Shown here: piece by piece, positions 11,251 through 23,246 of the stretch
Position numbering within the stretch: the stretch's first letter is position 1
Layout of the letters: each line of letters begins with the position of its first letter
The notes under the pieces: model-generated
The model's database searches: none
What the model was told of the DNA's origin: nothing
What the model saw: only the letters and a program-made list of their open reading frames with translations
Program-made: the position numbers and the translations under genes
DNA from: Telopea speciosissima
Lineage: Eukaryota > Streptophyta > Magnoliopsida > Proteales > Proteaceae
DNA length: 64,000 nucleotides
Direction: 5' to 3'
NCBI RefSeq assembly: GCF_018873765.1
Contig: NC_057916.1
Coordinates: 51,338,540-51,402,539 of the forward strand

Positions 11251-13457
11251 ATGGGTGACCAAGAACCCAAGACTCTTAAGGATAGGTTTTACCCCACCAG
11301 GGCTACACAACCCTCATGCATTAGTCTATCTGTTGTTACAGGGAATAACTATGAACTCAAGACCAACTTCATCAGCATGCTACCCCATTTTCATGGGATG
11401 GCTAATGAGGATGCATATCTCTTCCTTAGGGAATTTGAGGACGTCTGTGTTCTAATTAAGGTCCAGAATTTGATTGATGATGCAGTTAGGCTTAGGTTTA
11501 TACCCTTTGCCTTGAAAGACCAGGCCAAGAAGTGGCTCTATGGACTACCAGCAAACTCCATTAATACATGAGATGAGTTCACTATTGTCTTTTTGAGAAA
11601 ATTCTTCCCTCTTCACAAGACCAATAAGCTTAAAAGTGACATCCTCCAGTTCAGGCAGAAACCACATGAGTCCTTTTCTAAATTCATGGAAAGATTCAAG
11701 GACCTCCTCTTAGAATGCCCTCACCATGGTATTAACTTGTGGCAGCTATACCAAATTATTTATGAGGGTATTGATTATCAGACCAAGCAATTTATAGAGT
11801 CTATGTGTCCAACAGGCTTTACTTCTTTTTCTGAGGAGAATGATGCATGGACATTCTTAACCAACTTGGCTGATAAGACTAGGGAATGGGAATCTTCCCA
11901 AGAGGCTGAAAGGACCATTAAGGGGTATCTCATTGAGGGTATACCAGCCAAGGAGGCCAAACTTGACAGCCTCATAAAATGGTTGGAGTCCATAGTTCTT
12001 AAAGAGTCTATACCAGTTAATCCGGTCAGCCAGGTCAACCATGTGTCGGTATGCAGTTGGTGCCAAACCCCTGGACACCTTTCTGAGGAATGTCCCAACA
12101 CCTTGGTGGACAATTCCAGCACTGAGAATGTAAGTGCTTTCTACCAAAATAACCCATATAGCAATACTTACAATCCAGGATGGAGAAATCACCCCAATTT
12201 CTCAAGGAATCAAGGGAACCAAGCAGGCCCATCCAACTTTAACCATCAAGGCCAGCTTGGTGCCCAAAGGCCCAACTATGCACCACAAAGCCAAGGAATG
12301 TCTCCTAACCCCTTTTCCCCTCGTCCTCATCCAGGACCTTCTATTAATTCTGCTAGGCCTCCTCTCCTTGCACCTTATCAGCAACCCCCAGGGTTTACCA
12401 ATATAGGAGAGGCAACAAGACTGAATGAGATGGCCAACAAGATAGCTCTTCTCATGACAAGCCACAATAACATGGAAAAACAACTCACCCAGCTTATCAC
12501 AATCCTACATGAGAGGAAAATAGGGAAGTTACCTAGCCAACCTGAGCCAAATCCTAGGCATCAGGTTCATATTCAGCAAGGTACCCAAGCTCCTCCAACT
12601 AATGTTGCACAAGGCCAACAGCACTAAGGGCCCTCCAGACAGGTAAATGTTGTTTATGCTTTAAGGAGTGGCCGTGAGTATCAACAGGCTAGTGCACCTC
12701 AATCTTTACCATCTCATACTCCTATTGACTCTCCCGCTTCTGAAGAGGCCATTGAAGTGTCTACTGTTCCAGGTTCGTCTGATGAACCTAAAGATATACC
12801 AGATGATTTGGTTGAGGAAACCAAAGAGGATTCTATTGAGGAAGTTAAAAAGACCAACCCTGAAAGAATTTATACCCCACCTGTCCCTTTCCCAAATAGG
12901 TTGGTTAGCAAGAAGTCTTCTTCTATGGAGAAGATATTGGATGTGTTCAAACAGGTTCAGGTGAATATCCCCTTGTTGGATGCTATTACCCAGATCCCCG
13001 CTTATGCTAAAGTCCTCAAAGACTTATGCACCTAAAAGCAGACCACCAATGTGCCCAAAAAGGGATTCTTGGCTGCTAACATTAGTTCTCTAATCTCACA
13101 GCCAGTAGCAGCCAAGCATAAGGATCCTGGAAGCCCCACCATCTCTTGCACTATAGGCCATACCACTATTGATCATACCTTATTGGACCTTGGTGCAAGT
13201 GTGAACCTCTTACCCTTTCATGTCTACCAACAACTGGGATTGGGAGAACTGAAACCGACCAAAATTACTCTTCAACTTGCAGATCAGTCAGTTAAAGTTC
13301 CTAAGGGAATGATTGAGGATGTCTTGTTGAAGGCTGGGGAATTTATTTTTCCTGTGGATTTTATTATTTTAGATACCCAACCCACTGCCAACTTCAAGGA
13401 CCTAATCCCAATCATATTGGGTAGACCATTCCTAGCTACCAGTAATCATAATGGGTA
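11251..13457 (+). pseudogene. Athila/Tat-like gag-protease, 3' truncated
   Basis: One frame from the ATG at 11251 (MGDQEPKTLKDRFYP) to the truncation point. Gag core about 11251-11900; CX2CX4HX4C zinc knuckle (CSWCQTPGHLSEEC) near 12055-12096; Gln/Pro/Asn-rich linker to about 12620; an acidic linker; aspartic protease with DLGAS at about 13187, the form usual in this branch; then the conserved ILGRPFLAT, where the element is cut off. Three in-frame stops: 11569 TGA in place of Trp, 12625 TAA and 13033 TAA; no frameshift. RT and integrase are missing, so this copy could move only with help, if at all. Confidence 0.85.
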
Positions 13458-13464
13458 GACCACC
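13410..13464 (+). repeat. Duplicated 21-bp stretch at the truncation junction
   Basis: AATCATATTGGGTAGACCA at 13410 recurs as AATCATAATGGGTAGACCA at 13444, 34 bases later, straddling the join between protease and LTR sequence (LTR resumes at GACCACCGAG, 13458). It looks like templated filler at a repaired break. Confidence 0.6.
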
Positions 13465-15384
13465 GAGAAAGTATGTAGAATTGGTATGACCTCCGTCGGG
13501 GTCCATACCAACATCATCATACACACCAGGACTCTCCTCCTTAAGATAGCCTGCCATGCCACATCGGCATCCACTTGCAATATCATCTAAGAACAAAGCA
13601 ACATATAACAGAGTATGAGCCCCACCGAGCTCGTGAGCAAATAACATCCATCATGTATGCATATGCAATCACAATCCACAGTTCACATGATCTACATGAT
13701 ATGCAAGTCCAGTTTTATTATTAGCCACCTATCATTACAACTAAGTCTGGTCGGTGCTACTACAATCCCAATGCATGTATCCCTGGTGTAGGCTTGGTTA
13801 CCTCTTCCCACGATACACTTATGGGGTTGTCGGAGAAAACCAGTCGGCTCTAGCATCCCTTCCTAGGTCAGCCCGACTAGACCTCTGTGATTATCCTGGT
13901 AAACAACCGTTTCTTCCCTCATGCACCATATAGGTGTTCTGTATCTATGCACCTTCCGGTGTTCCGATCCTATTCACTCCCTGATAATTGCTTCCCAGGC
14001 ATCCAACACCTTAACCCCTACTGGCAAGGGTTCGTAGCACGAGTGATGAAACTCTAACTCCATGTCTATATGGTATAGTATGAGTCAAGCAGTGTCAACC
14101 GCATTCATAGTACGGGCTACCGCAGGCCTCATTTCCAAGCCGAGTATGGCATCTATTCTAACAATCACAATCACCATAATCATTTCACAGTGTTGATTGT
14201 GGCTGCCCAAATAACCCTGGTGAATAATGTTCAGGGTTTTGCAAATCTGAGAACTTAGGATTCAGCCACTTGCAAGGCTGGAAATGGATGTATAACAAGG
14301 TTTCAGGGCTACAACCACCTAGGGTTTGGTCTCTGCAGCCCTGGCCTGCAGTCTGGGCTTCAATCCAACAGCCAGAAGGGGATCTGGGCAGTGCAACCAT
14401 GCACAACCATATTTCGGCCAAGGCAGCAGCATATCTAAATTTTCTTTTTCAATAAAAATCTCAGATTTACCATGCACAAGGTCTGCATGGTTGATATGGA
14501 CCAAAATTGGGCAAACCCTAGCTTGTCTGGCTACCTAGGGTTGCAAAACACAGCATGCAAAGGAAGTAGATCATGAACAGCATGTATACAAGGGATTTTT
14601 ATACCTGAATATGGCTGAGGGAGCTTGAATCAGTCCCTACGGGTGATGTCAGCAGCTTCCCACCTTCCTTCCTTCTTCCTCCTTCTCCTTCTTCTTCTTT
14701 CTCTCCTTTCTTTCCTCTCCTGTCTTTCTCGGATTCAGATTTGCCAAGGGTTTTAAAATGAACCCAAGGCCTCTTATTTATAGCCAAAAGCCAACTAAGG
14801 CCTGTTTACAAACAGTCCCCTCTTTTAAAAAACTAATTTTTGGAACTGATTCTGTCCAGTTCAGGGCTCTCTGGTGGGGTCCACACTAAACCAAGGATAT
14901 GAGGTGGTCCCTCAGAGTCCCCTCTATCAGTGGAGAGTGTCCATGGTCTAGTTGGGTGGTCTCCATAATTATAATAATTAAATATATGCAAAATCAGCCA
15001 CTGGGCTTTGCTGCATCGCCCAGTGCCATCGCCCAGAGAATTCCTGCAGCAGAATTCAAAGCGAAAAAGCACAGGGGTTTGACCCTGGGTTAGGGTATTG
15101 TCCCCACATGCCCACCATGGGTTTTTACATGATTTTTTAGAGGTGGGTCCCACCACTTGAAGGAGGAGAGAGATTACCTAGGATCCAAGTCATACATCAG
15201 GCTGTGAGCTGTACAAGAGCAGGGGTCTGCTGCCCATCATCTCACAGGTGTATAGGAGGACATGCACTGAGTTTCCTCATTGATCCATATCACTAGAGCG
15301 ATGCTCCACAGTGAATCTGATTGCCTGATCAGAGGTTCCTGCACTTCAGTCAGATTCCAGCCAGTCAGAGGGCAGGGTTTGACA
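13458..15384 (-). repeat. 5' LTR of element A, outer part
   Basis: Continues the LTR begun at 8443 and ends GGGTTTGACA at 15384. The distal 450 bp match 1-470. TATA-like box on the minus strand at 14775-14782 (TATAAATA). One GGGCGATG cassette at 14999-15038, shortened. No gene seen. Confidence 0.85.
14775..14782 (-). promoter_or_regulatory. TATA box, 5' LTR of A
   Basis: Minus strand TATAAATA. The same position in element B's LTRs holds TATAAATA at 17253-17260 and 28596-28603, so the box is conserved between the two elements. Confidence 0.6.
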
Positions 15385-16463
15385 CCCATTGAGTTGTTGG
15401 AGAGGACCAGTCAGCCCCCGCATCAGTCACCAAGGTCAGCCTGACCAGCCCTCTGTGATTAACCTGCTGGGCAATCCATTTCTTTTCTTTGGCTTATAGC
15501 CCATATTCACCATTCCGGTGTTCTTTCATTTCTTTTCATTCACCATTCCGGTGTTCTTTCATTTCTTTTCATTTCTTTTCTCATATTCATATGGTCACCC
15601 ACACAGGCATCCAACACCTAAACCCCTACTGGCAAGGGTGCGTAGCACGGGTGATGAAACTCTAGCCCCATATCTATATGGCATCATATAAGTCGGGTGG
15701 TGTCAACCGCATCCCATTCTGCGGGCTACCACAGGCCTCATTTCCAAGCCGACTATGGCATCTAATCTAACAATCACAATCATCATCAAGAATTCATAGT
15801 GTTGATCAACAGACAGTCACTATGCAGTGATTTAAGTAATTTGAACAGAAGTAAATAACTCAGCATTTATTATATTCACAATTCTTAATACCCGGCACAA
15901 TATTACAATTACACATACACATATGATAATATTATCTACTCACCTGAGTTGGGTTCTAAGACCTCAGTTGCAAACTCAGTTCGAAAAGCAGTTTGGTTGT
16001 TGACCTCGAGCGCGGGATCAATTCCTAGATATAAATCAAAAGTTGTCATATTAAGTTTCCAATCTGTCTTAGATAGGTCTAGGGTTAACCTAAGCTTACA
16101 GGGTTGACCCGGTGCTTGATGGGTACTCATTTGGGATCATTGGGCCTTGCACTGGGTCTTAGGTTCATGTCCCGGTGCATCATCCAGTGTCAATGGCACA
16201 AGGGTAATATGGTCATTTTCAATAGTTTTACTTGACCCTAGGTTAGATCAGATCCACAATGCTGTCCATAGCTTGCCTGTACTGCAGGACCAAGCACAGT
16301 AGGGTTTCCTTCACCTGCGGGGCCCACTAGGGTTCTAAGGTATTCCCCCATAAAGGACAGACGTGGGGAAGGGCTTTTTGGTCATTTCCCAACTTCCCAC
16401 AGTGTTCCACATCCAATAGGTGAGGTTCCCATAGCCAGATCAGCATTCCAGCAATTTTCCATT

Positions 16464-16516
16464 CACTGGGCGATGGCTTTGGGCGATGTCTGAATCGCCC
16501 AGTGCATCGCCCAGAG
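16464..16516. repeat. GGGCGATG cassette, copy 4
   Basis: CACTGGGCGATGGCTTTGGGCGATG, then AATCGCCCAGTGCATCGCCCAG. One of the best preserved copies: two halves on each side that can pair. Confidence 0.75.
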
Positions 16517-17474
16517 GCTACAATCGATAAATGGGCAGAGATTCCAAGGTGGGGCTTCTTGGGCAGTGTGCTCAACATCGCCCCATGCATGTTAGGGTGC
16601 TGTGTAGCCCCCAGGGTGGCGTTCCTATTGGTCCAAATGGATCACTCATCTGGTCAACCATTTGGCTACCAGAGGCTGCCCAGACAGCCCAGTGAATAGT
16701 ATCACAGGGTTTTCTCTATACTTGGAATTCGATTCCAGCCACATGCAAGGCTGGAAATGGATGTAAAATAGTGGTTCAAGGCTGCAACCACTTAGGGTTT
16801 GGTCTCTGTAGCCATGGCTTGCATCCAGGACTCCAATCAGTCAGCCAGAAGTGAATCTGGGCAGTGCAGCTGTGCACAGCCAGAATCGGTTCCCCTAAAG
16901 AGCAAATCAGAATTATGAAATTACATAAAAATCCCAGATCTTCCATGGTTAAGGCTTGCATGGCAGATCTGGTGTTGTTCTGGGCAAACCCTAGCTGTTC
17001 AGGGCTGCCCAGAGAGCAAGAACACATCAAACACAGAGATACAATGGGGACAGCAGGCATATGCAGGTATGTTTATGCCTGAATAGGTTTGATAGAGCTC
17101 GGGTTCAGGCCTGGTGCAGGGCTGCAGCAGCTCCTCTTCCTTCTTCCTTCTCCTTCCTTCTTCCCCTTCCTCTCCTTTCTCTCTTTCCTCTCTCCTTTCT
17201 CTCCTCATGGTTCTAGCAGAAATAAGAGCTCTAAATGAGCTCAAGACCCTTCTATTTATAAGCCCAGCCCACACTAAGGCTTGTTTGGCTGTGAAGGCCC
17301 CTTTTGAAAATCAGTTTTTGAACTGATTCAGACTAATTCTAGGCACATTGGTGGGGTCCACAGTGGACCAAGGGTACGAGGTGGTCCCTCGAACTTCCTT
17401 CTATCAGTGGAGGGTGCCCATGTTCATATTGTGTGGTCCCCACAATTAAAAATCAATTAAATATGCAGAATCAC

Positions 17475-17528
17475 TCACTGGGCTATGTCACTGGGCCTTG
17501 CTGCATCGCCCAGTGCCATCGTCCAGAG
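17475..17528. repeat. GGGCGATG cassette, copy 5
   Basis: CACTGGGCTATGTCACTGGGC, then CATCGCCCAGTGCCATCGTCCAG and AGAGAATTCC. Second cassette of the same LTR. Confidence 0.7.
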
Positions 17529-17886
17529 AATTCCAGCGATCTGAAATTCAATGGGCTTGCACAGGGGTCTGACCCTTGGTCAGGGTATTGTCCCCACATG
17601 CCCCATAGGAGATTTTACACACTTTTACAGAGGTGAGTCCCACCATTATAAGGAGGAGAGAGATTACCTGGGATCCAAACCATATATCAAGCAATGGGCT
17701 GTACATTTGCAGGGGTCTACTGTCCACCTACTGACAGGTATATAGGATGATCCACACAGAGTTTTCTCATCAATCCAAACCACTAGAGTGATACTCCATA
17801 GTGTTCTTGGTTACTTGATCAAGGGTTCCTGTCATTCAATCAAAATTCCAATCAGCCAGGGACAGGGTTTGACATTTCTCCTCACC

Positions 17887-20800
17887 TTACAAAAATTTCG
17901 TCCTCGAAATTTGCTTACTTTGCATTTCAAAGAGTTGAGGATACTTCTCTTTCATTTTATCCTCATGTTCCCATGAAGCTTCCTCTACCAGGTTGTTTCC
18001 CCATTGAACTTTTACAAAAGCGATGGTACGGTTACGGAGGTTATGCTCCTTTTTGTCCAATATCTCCGTGGGTTGCTCTTCGTAGGTCATATCCACATCC
18101 AACTGTTCAGGTTCAGTTGATAGTACATGTGTCGGGTTGTTCATGTACTTTCGTAGCATTGACACATGAAAAACATCATGGACGCCTGACAAAGATGGTG
18201 GTAGTGCTAGTTGGTAAGCTACGGGTCCCACTCTATTGAGTATTTTATAAGGACCAATGAATCTTGGGCTCAACTTGCCTTTCTTGTTAAATCGTAGCAA
18301 TCCTTTAGTTGGAGATACTCAAAGGAATACTTTCTCTACGACTTCAAACTTGATGTCCTTCCTTCTATTATCTGCATAACTTTTCTGTCTTGACTAGGTT
18401 GTCTTGATCTTTTCTCTAATAATACCCACCTTATCGCAGGACGCTTGTATCATCTCAGGTCTGAGATATCTTCGTTCGCCGACTTCATCCCAATATAGCG
18501 GGGTTTGGCACTTTTGTCCATACAATGCTTCGAACGGTGCCATGCCAATGGTGGAGTGATGGCTATTATTATATGTAAATTCCACCAAGGGTATGTGAGC
18601 ATCCCAACTGTCATTCATTTCCAAAACACAGGCTCAGAGCATGTCCTCCAGAGTCTAAATAGTTCTTTCTGATTGTCCATCCGTCTGCGGATGGAAAGCT
18701 GTGCTAAGATTTAGTTGAGATCCCAATGCCTTCTGCAAACTTCTCCAATACCTTGATGTGAAGTGAGGATCTCTGTCAGACACAATACTGATAGGCACAC
18801 CGTGTAACCGGACTATATTTTCAATATATATGCAGGCAAGCTTCTCCATTGGGTAACTTATCTTGATTGGTATGAAGTGTGCGGCCTTTGTTAGTCCATC
18901 TACAATCACCCAAATTGCATTCATGCCTTTCCTGGTGTTGGGCAGATTTGTCACAAAATCCATTGTGATTCTTTCCCACTTCCACTCAGGTATGGGAAGT
19001 GACTGCAACAATCCATACGGTCGGTGAGTCTCTGCTTTTATCTGTTGACAAGTGAGACACTTGGACACGTATATTGCTATGGTCTCCTTCATTCCCATCC
19101 ACCAGTAATACTACTTCAAATCTTTGTACATCTTTGTACTTCTGGGGTGGATTGTATAAGGTGAGTTGTGCGCCTCCTTAAGGATTCGGTCTTGGACGTC
19201 AAAATCATCAGGCACACACAGTCTATCTCGAAACTTCAATGCACCATTATGGGCCAAGGAAAAATCTGGGTCCTTATGGACACCTTGTTGAACTTCCCAA
19301 ATTATCTTGGCCAGCTCGGGGTCCAATGGTTGCTTCGTAATTATTTCCTCCCGTATCGACGAGTATAGGTCCATAGCTGCTAATTGCATAGCCGTTCCTT
19401 CAATCATGAGTTCCAGATCAAATTTTTGAGCTTCTTCTATTAGCTGCTCACTTACAATTAAGGATGCGAGAGTTGCAGTCTGAGATTTTTTGCTTAATGC
19501 ATCTGCAACAACATTGGCCTTACCGGGGTGGTACTGGATTTCACAATCATAGTCTTTCACCAATTCCAACCACCATCTCTGTCTCATGTTCAACTCCTTT
19601 TGGGTGAAGAAATACTTCAAACTTTTATGGTCGCTGAAGATTTCACTCTTCTCACCGTACAGGTAATGCCTCCATATCTTTAAACCAAAAACTACTGCTG
19701 CCAATTCTAAATCATGAGTGGGGTAGTTCTTTTCATGTTCCTTTAAGTGTCTGGAGGCGTAGGCGGCCACTTTACCTCTCTGCATCAGGATGCCACCCAA
19801 TCCTGTTATGGATGCGTCGGTGTACACCACCATTCCTCCACTGCCGTCCGGAATGGTTAGAACTGGAGCTATTACCAATCGGTTCTTCAATTCTGGAAAA
19901 CTTTTCCCACATGCTTCATTCCATTCAAATTTGGCTCCCTTCCTTGTAAGTTTTGTCATTGGTGCCAAAATCCTTGAGAAATTTTTAATAAATTGTCGGT
20001 AATATCCGGCCAATCCTAAGAAGCTTCATATCTCAGTAGCACTCTTCGGAGTTTCCCATTCAAGGACCGCTTTCACCTTGCCTGGGTCTACTTTGATGCC
20101 ATCTTTGGTGATGATGTGCCCCAGGAATCCAATTTGATGAAGCAAAAATTCACATTTGCTGAATTTGGCAAAAAGCTGGTGTTCTCGCAATCGCTGCAAC
20201 ACAAAAGTAAGGTGTCGCGCATGTTCTTCCTCATCCTTAGAGTACACGAGGATGTTGGCAATGAACACTATGACGACCTTATCTAGCACGTCATGGAATA
20301 CTCTATTCATCATATCAATGAATGCTACCGGGGCGTTGGTTAATCCGAACGATAAAATAAAAAATTTGTAATGCCTGTATCGAGTTTGAAACGCCGTCTT
20401 ATGGATATCACCGTTCTTGATCTTCAATTGATGGTATCCCGACCTAAGATCAATTTTGGAGAAAACTCGTGCTCCTTGTAACTAATCAAATAGGTCATCG
20501 ATACGCGACAGCGAATATCGATTCTTGATGGTCAGCTTATCCAACTCGCGGTAGTCGATACATAGCCGCATACTTCCATCTTTCTTCTTAACAAACAGCA
20601 CGGGTGCTCCCCAGGGTGATACACTGGGTCATATAAATCCTTTCTTCAGCAGATCTTGGAGTTGAACCTGCAACTCTTTTAGTTCGATTGGCGCCATCCG
20701 GTATGGTGCCTTGGATACCGGTGCTGCACCAGGAATTAAATCAATCGTGAATTCTATATCGCGGTCAGGCGGTAGCTGGGTCAGATCTTTTGGAAAGACA

Positions 20801-22731
20801 TCAGGAAATTCTCTGATGACTTCCAGTTCCTCCAACGGTTTTATCTTTGCCTCCTTGTCTATCACAGTGGCCAAAAAGCCTTGACATCCTTCGTCTAACA
20901 ATCTTCACGCCTGAAGGGCTAACAAAGTTATTCTCCTAGGTTTCTTCTTGGGTTCACTTTGATAGGTGAAAGTTGACCTATCTTTCAAGTTGAACATTAT
21001 CTTCTTTTCCATAAACAAGACGTTTGCACCATAGACAGACAACCAGTCCATGCCTAGTATTACGTCAAAATCCTTTATATCCATCTTTATCAATCGTGCT
21101 ATTAGTTTCTTCCCACAAATTTCAATCTGACAAGGGTCGTAGACCTTCTTCAAGCTAATGACACTTCCTGTCGGCGTGCTGACTACTAGCTCATGCCTGA
21201 TGTCTCTTGGTTGATCTTTCATCCTACTCATAAAAGTGGTAGAAACTAAAGAGTGGGTTGCGCCCGAGTCGAATAACACTCATGCAGGTATGGTTGAGAC
21301 ATTCAGGGTACCTAGGGTTTATAGGTAATTTAGGTTACATGAAGTAAGCCAGTCATTCCCTATAATTTAGTAGTGTTCAGCAAACTTACCTGTCAATACA
21401 TCGGGGTTCACCTCAGCTTCTTCATTCGTCATCGGAAACACCTTTCCTTGCGTCCGATTGTCCCGTGATTGGAAAGACCTAGCATAGGGCTGATTCTGCG
21501 AGTTGTTACTGTACCCACGCGTTCTACAATCTCTGGCCATATGCCCTTCCTTGTTGCACTGGTAACACTTAAAGGGTGGACCAGCAAGTGTTGAGGCTTG
21601 GCTCACTTGATTTGTTGCTAGTCGGGCTGGCAAAGCTGTTGTTGTCCCTTGACTCGTCGCCGGTTGAGCAGGTCGATTGAATGTGGGGTGGAATGGATTC
21701 TGACCCACGTTTGGCCTATGATATGGAGTCGAGACGAAGCCTGAGTTAGTTCCACGGTAAACTTTATTTGGCCAGCCATAGGTCTGGAAATTGTTTGGCC
21801 TTTTGCCCACGAACGACGTCACAGCTTTCTCTTTCTCTTTCTCCTTAAATCTATCTTCCATGGTTTTCACCTTGTCAACCATCTAAGCATAATCCCTAAT
21901 GTCCATGATTGACAACACTGATCCGATCTTAGTGATGAGTCCTTTCTCAAATTTCTTCGCCTTACTAACTTCCCCTTTCAGGTGCTCTGGAGCAAAATGG
22001 AACAAGTCCTCAAATCGCTATTGATAATCCAGTACTAACTTGCTTCCTCGCACCAATGTGATGAATTCTGCTTCTTTTCTATCCCTGAAACTCTCTGGAA
22101 AGTAGTTCTTGAAGAAGACTTCTTCAAATTGCTCCCATGTGGGATTTGGATAAATAGCTTCAAAATTTGGTTTAGTAGCTTTCCACCAGGCTTTGGCTTC
22201 ATTCTGCAACTGATAACCCACACATATCAACTTTTATGCGTTCGTGCACTCCAGTACTTCAAATGCCTTCTCAAGTGCACTAATCCACCATTCCGGCTGC
22301 ATCGCTTCAGAAGTTATTTTGGAAAATGCAGGCGGTTGGAGTTTCTTAAATCTTTCCATAATCTTAGAGGTAGAGTTCTCAGCTAAATGCTGAGGCACAG
22401 GTGGTGGAAATAGAACAGGCCGGTTGGGTGGTGGTGATGGTGCAGCGCATTCGTGCATCATGGTTGCAAACTGTGTGGACATCTGACCAAGCAATTCTTG
22501 TTGTTGTTGCATGGTCCGCATCATAGTGGTCATGAATGCAATCATGTCACCAGCTGCCATATTTGGCTGAGGTGCAGCAGTAGTGGCTTGAGCAGCCGCG
22601 AGTGCCTCTGATGAAGCAGCCGATGCTTCAGAATTTTGAGCCTCAGTTCCATTAGGCAGCTCAACCTCTGGTACAACTCGAGGTTGTTTTCCTTTACGAC
22701 CACCATGAGAACCTCTTCTAGTGTTAACCAT
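17887..22731 (-). pseudogene. Tekay-like gag-pol polyprotein of element B
   Basis: A 1,615-codon frame from the ATG at 22731 (MVNTRRGS) to the TAA at 17887-17889, free of frameshifts but with many in-frame stops. Gag with zinc knuckle CYQCNKEGHMARDC near 21530-21570; protease DSG just after 21279; reverse transcriptase; RNase H; integrase (about 19100-18400); chromodomain-like end (about 17890-18060). The RT catalytic box reads FIAN at 20254-20265 where A has FIDD, so both metal-binding Asp residues are lost. Stops include TAA near 22234, TAG at 22018-22020 and near 21883, TGA at 21280-21282 and 20629-20631, TAG near 20481, TGA near 20028, TAG near 19111, 18655 and 18394, and TGA near 18316. 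Dead copy. Confidence 0.9.
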
Positions 22732-23024
22732 AGTTTCTTCTCTAAAAAGAGGAGCGTGTTCAATATTCCAATATCATCCATATGGATTAACAATTATTTC
22801 CTAACTAGAGCAGGTACAAATCTAGTCCACAGTTCTAATGAGTTTCATGAGTCACACCAGTAAGGTGGATTGTTAGATACATTATCTTGGTTATTACGTG
22901 ATGTGTCTTATTGAGTGTATTATGTTTCACTTTCTTATGCATTTTATGTATCAATATGCTATGCATGGCACTATATGAGAGATTTCAAATTTTTAAATAA
23001 AAGACTTTTAATTATTTACCTGGT

Positions 23025-23246
23025 CTAACAGGCAAGCATCTCCAGCTTCTTCCCGGTCACAAACTCCATCGCAAGCAGAAATTCTATGTCAGCTCTTACC
23101 TCTTTAACTGAAGTCATAAAATACTCCCGCTCTTCTGGTCCACTAATGGCAACAATGGCTAAATAAAAATCCAATTGATTCTCGGCTCGGGGCAACACTA
23201 GTCGTATCCGTCTTAGTCTCTCTCGTAGATGTCTAATATAAATCAT
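23025..23246 (-). CDS. Conserved small ORF upstream of gag, element B
   Basis: Counterpart of 5566-5787: 73 residues, ATG to stop, opening MIYIRHLRERLRRIRLVLPR and ending LEMLAC. It is open from start to stop, although the adjoining gag-pol has many stops. No family recognised. It lies about 290 bases upstream of gag. Confidence 0.45.
   Translation of the reverse strand: MIYIRHLRERLRRIRLVLPRAENQLDFYLAIVAISGPEEREYFMTSVKEVRADIEFLLAMEFVTGKKLEMLAC

Larger units (their letters stand above)
8899..13457 (+). mobile_element. Truncated Athila/Tat-like retrotransposon
   Basis: Complete 5' LTR (8899-10580), tRNA-Asp type primer site, leader, gag and protease, then an abrupt end at about 13457, where element A's LTR resumes. 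RT, RNase H, integrase and the 3' LTR are absent. Only about 7 bp of the host LTR is missing between the two junctions (compare 26371-26376 in B). So the element inserted into the LTR and then lost its right two-thirds to exactly that point, or it integrated already truncated. Confidence 0.85.
1..15384 (-). mobile_element. Tekay-like chromovirus LTR retrotransposon A (nested in B)
   Basis: A Ty3/gypsy element read on the minus strand. In sense order it has a 5' LTR (15384 down to 8443, interrupted by another element at 8899-13457), a tRNA-Met type primer binding site, an antisense gene, a small sense ORF, gag-pol, a polypurine tract and a 3' LTR that leaves the window at base 1. Domain order Gag-PR-RT-RH-INT-chromodomain, the PBS and the purine-rich stretch after the terminal stop match the Tekay/Del clade of chromoviruses (family knowledge). 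Its right end at 15384 abuts the interior of the LTR of element B: the sequence at 15385 continues what is seen in B's other LTR at about 26740. A therefore inserted into B's 3' LTR. Target duplication cannot be checked because the left end is outside the window. Confidence 0.88.
15385..17874 (-). repeat. 3' LTR of element B, outer part
   Basis: Starts CCCATTGAGTTG, matching 26740 in B's 5' LTR, and ends GGGTTTGACA before the polypurine tract. It contains a 33-bp tandem duplication (about 15507-15572, shared with about 26868-26935), two GGGCGATG cassettes (16464-16516 and 17475-17528) and a C/T-rich tract followed on the minus strand by a TATA box at 17253-17260. No gene seen. Confidence 0.85.
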
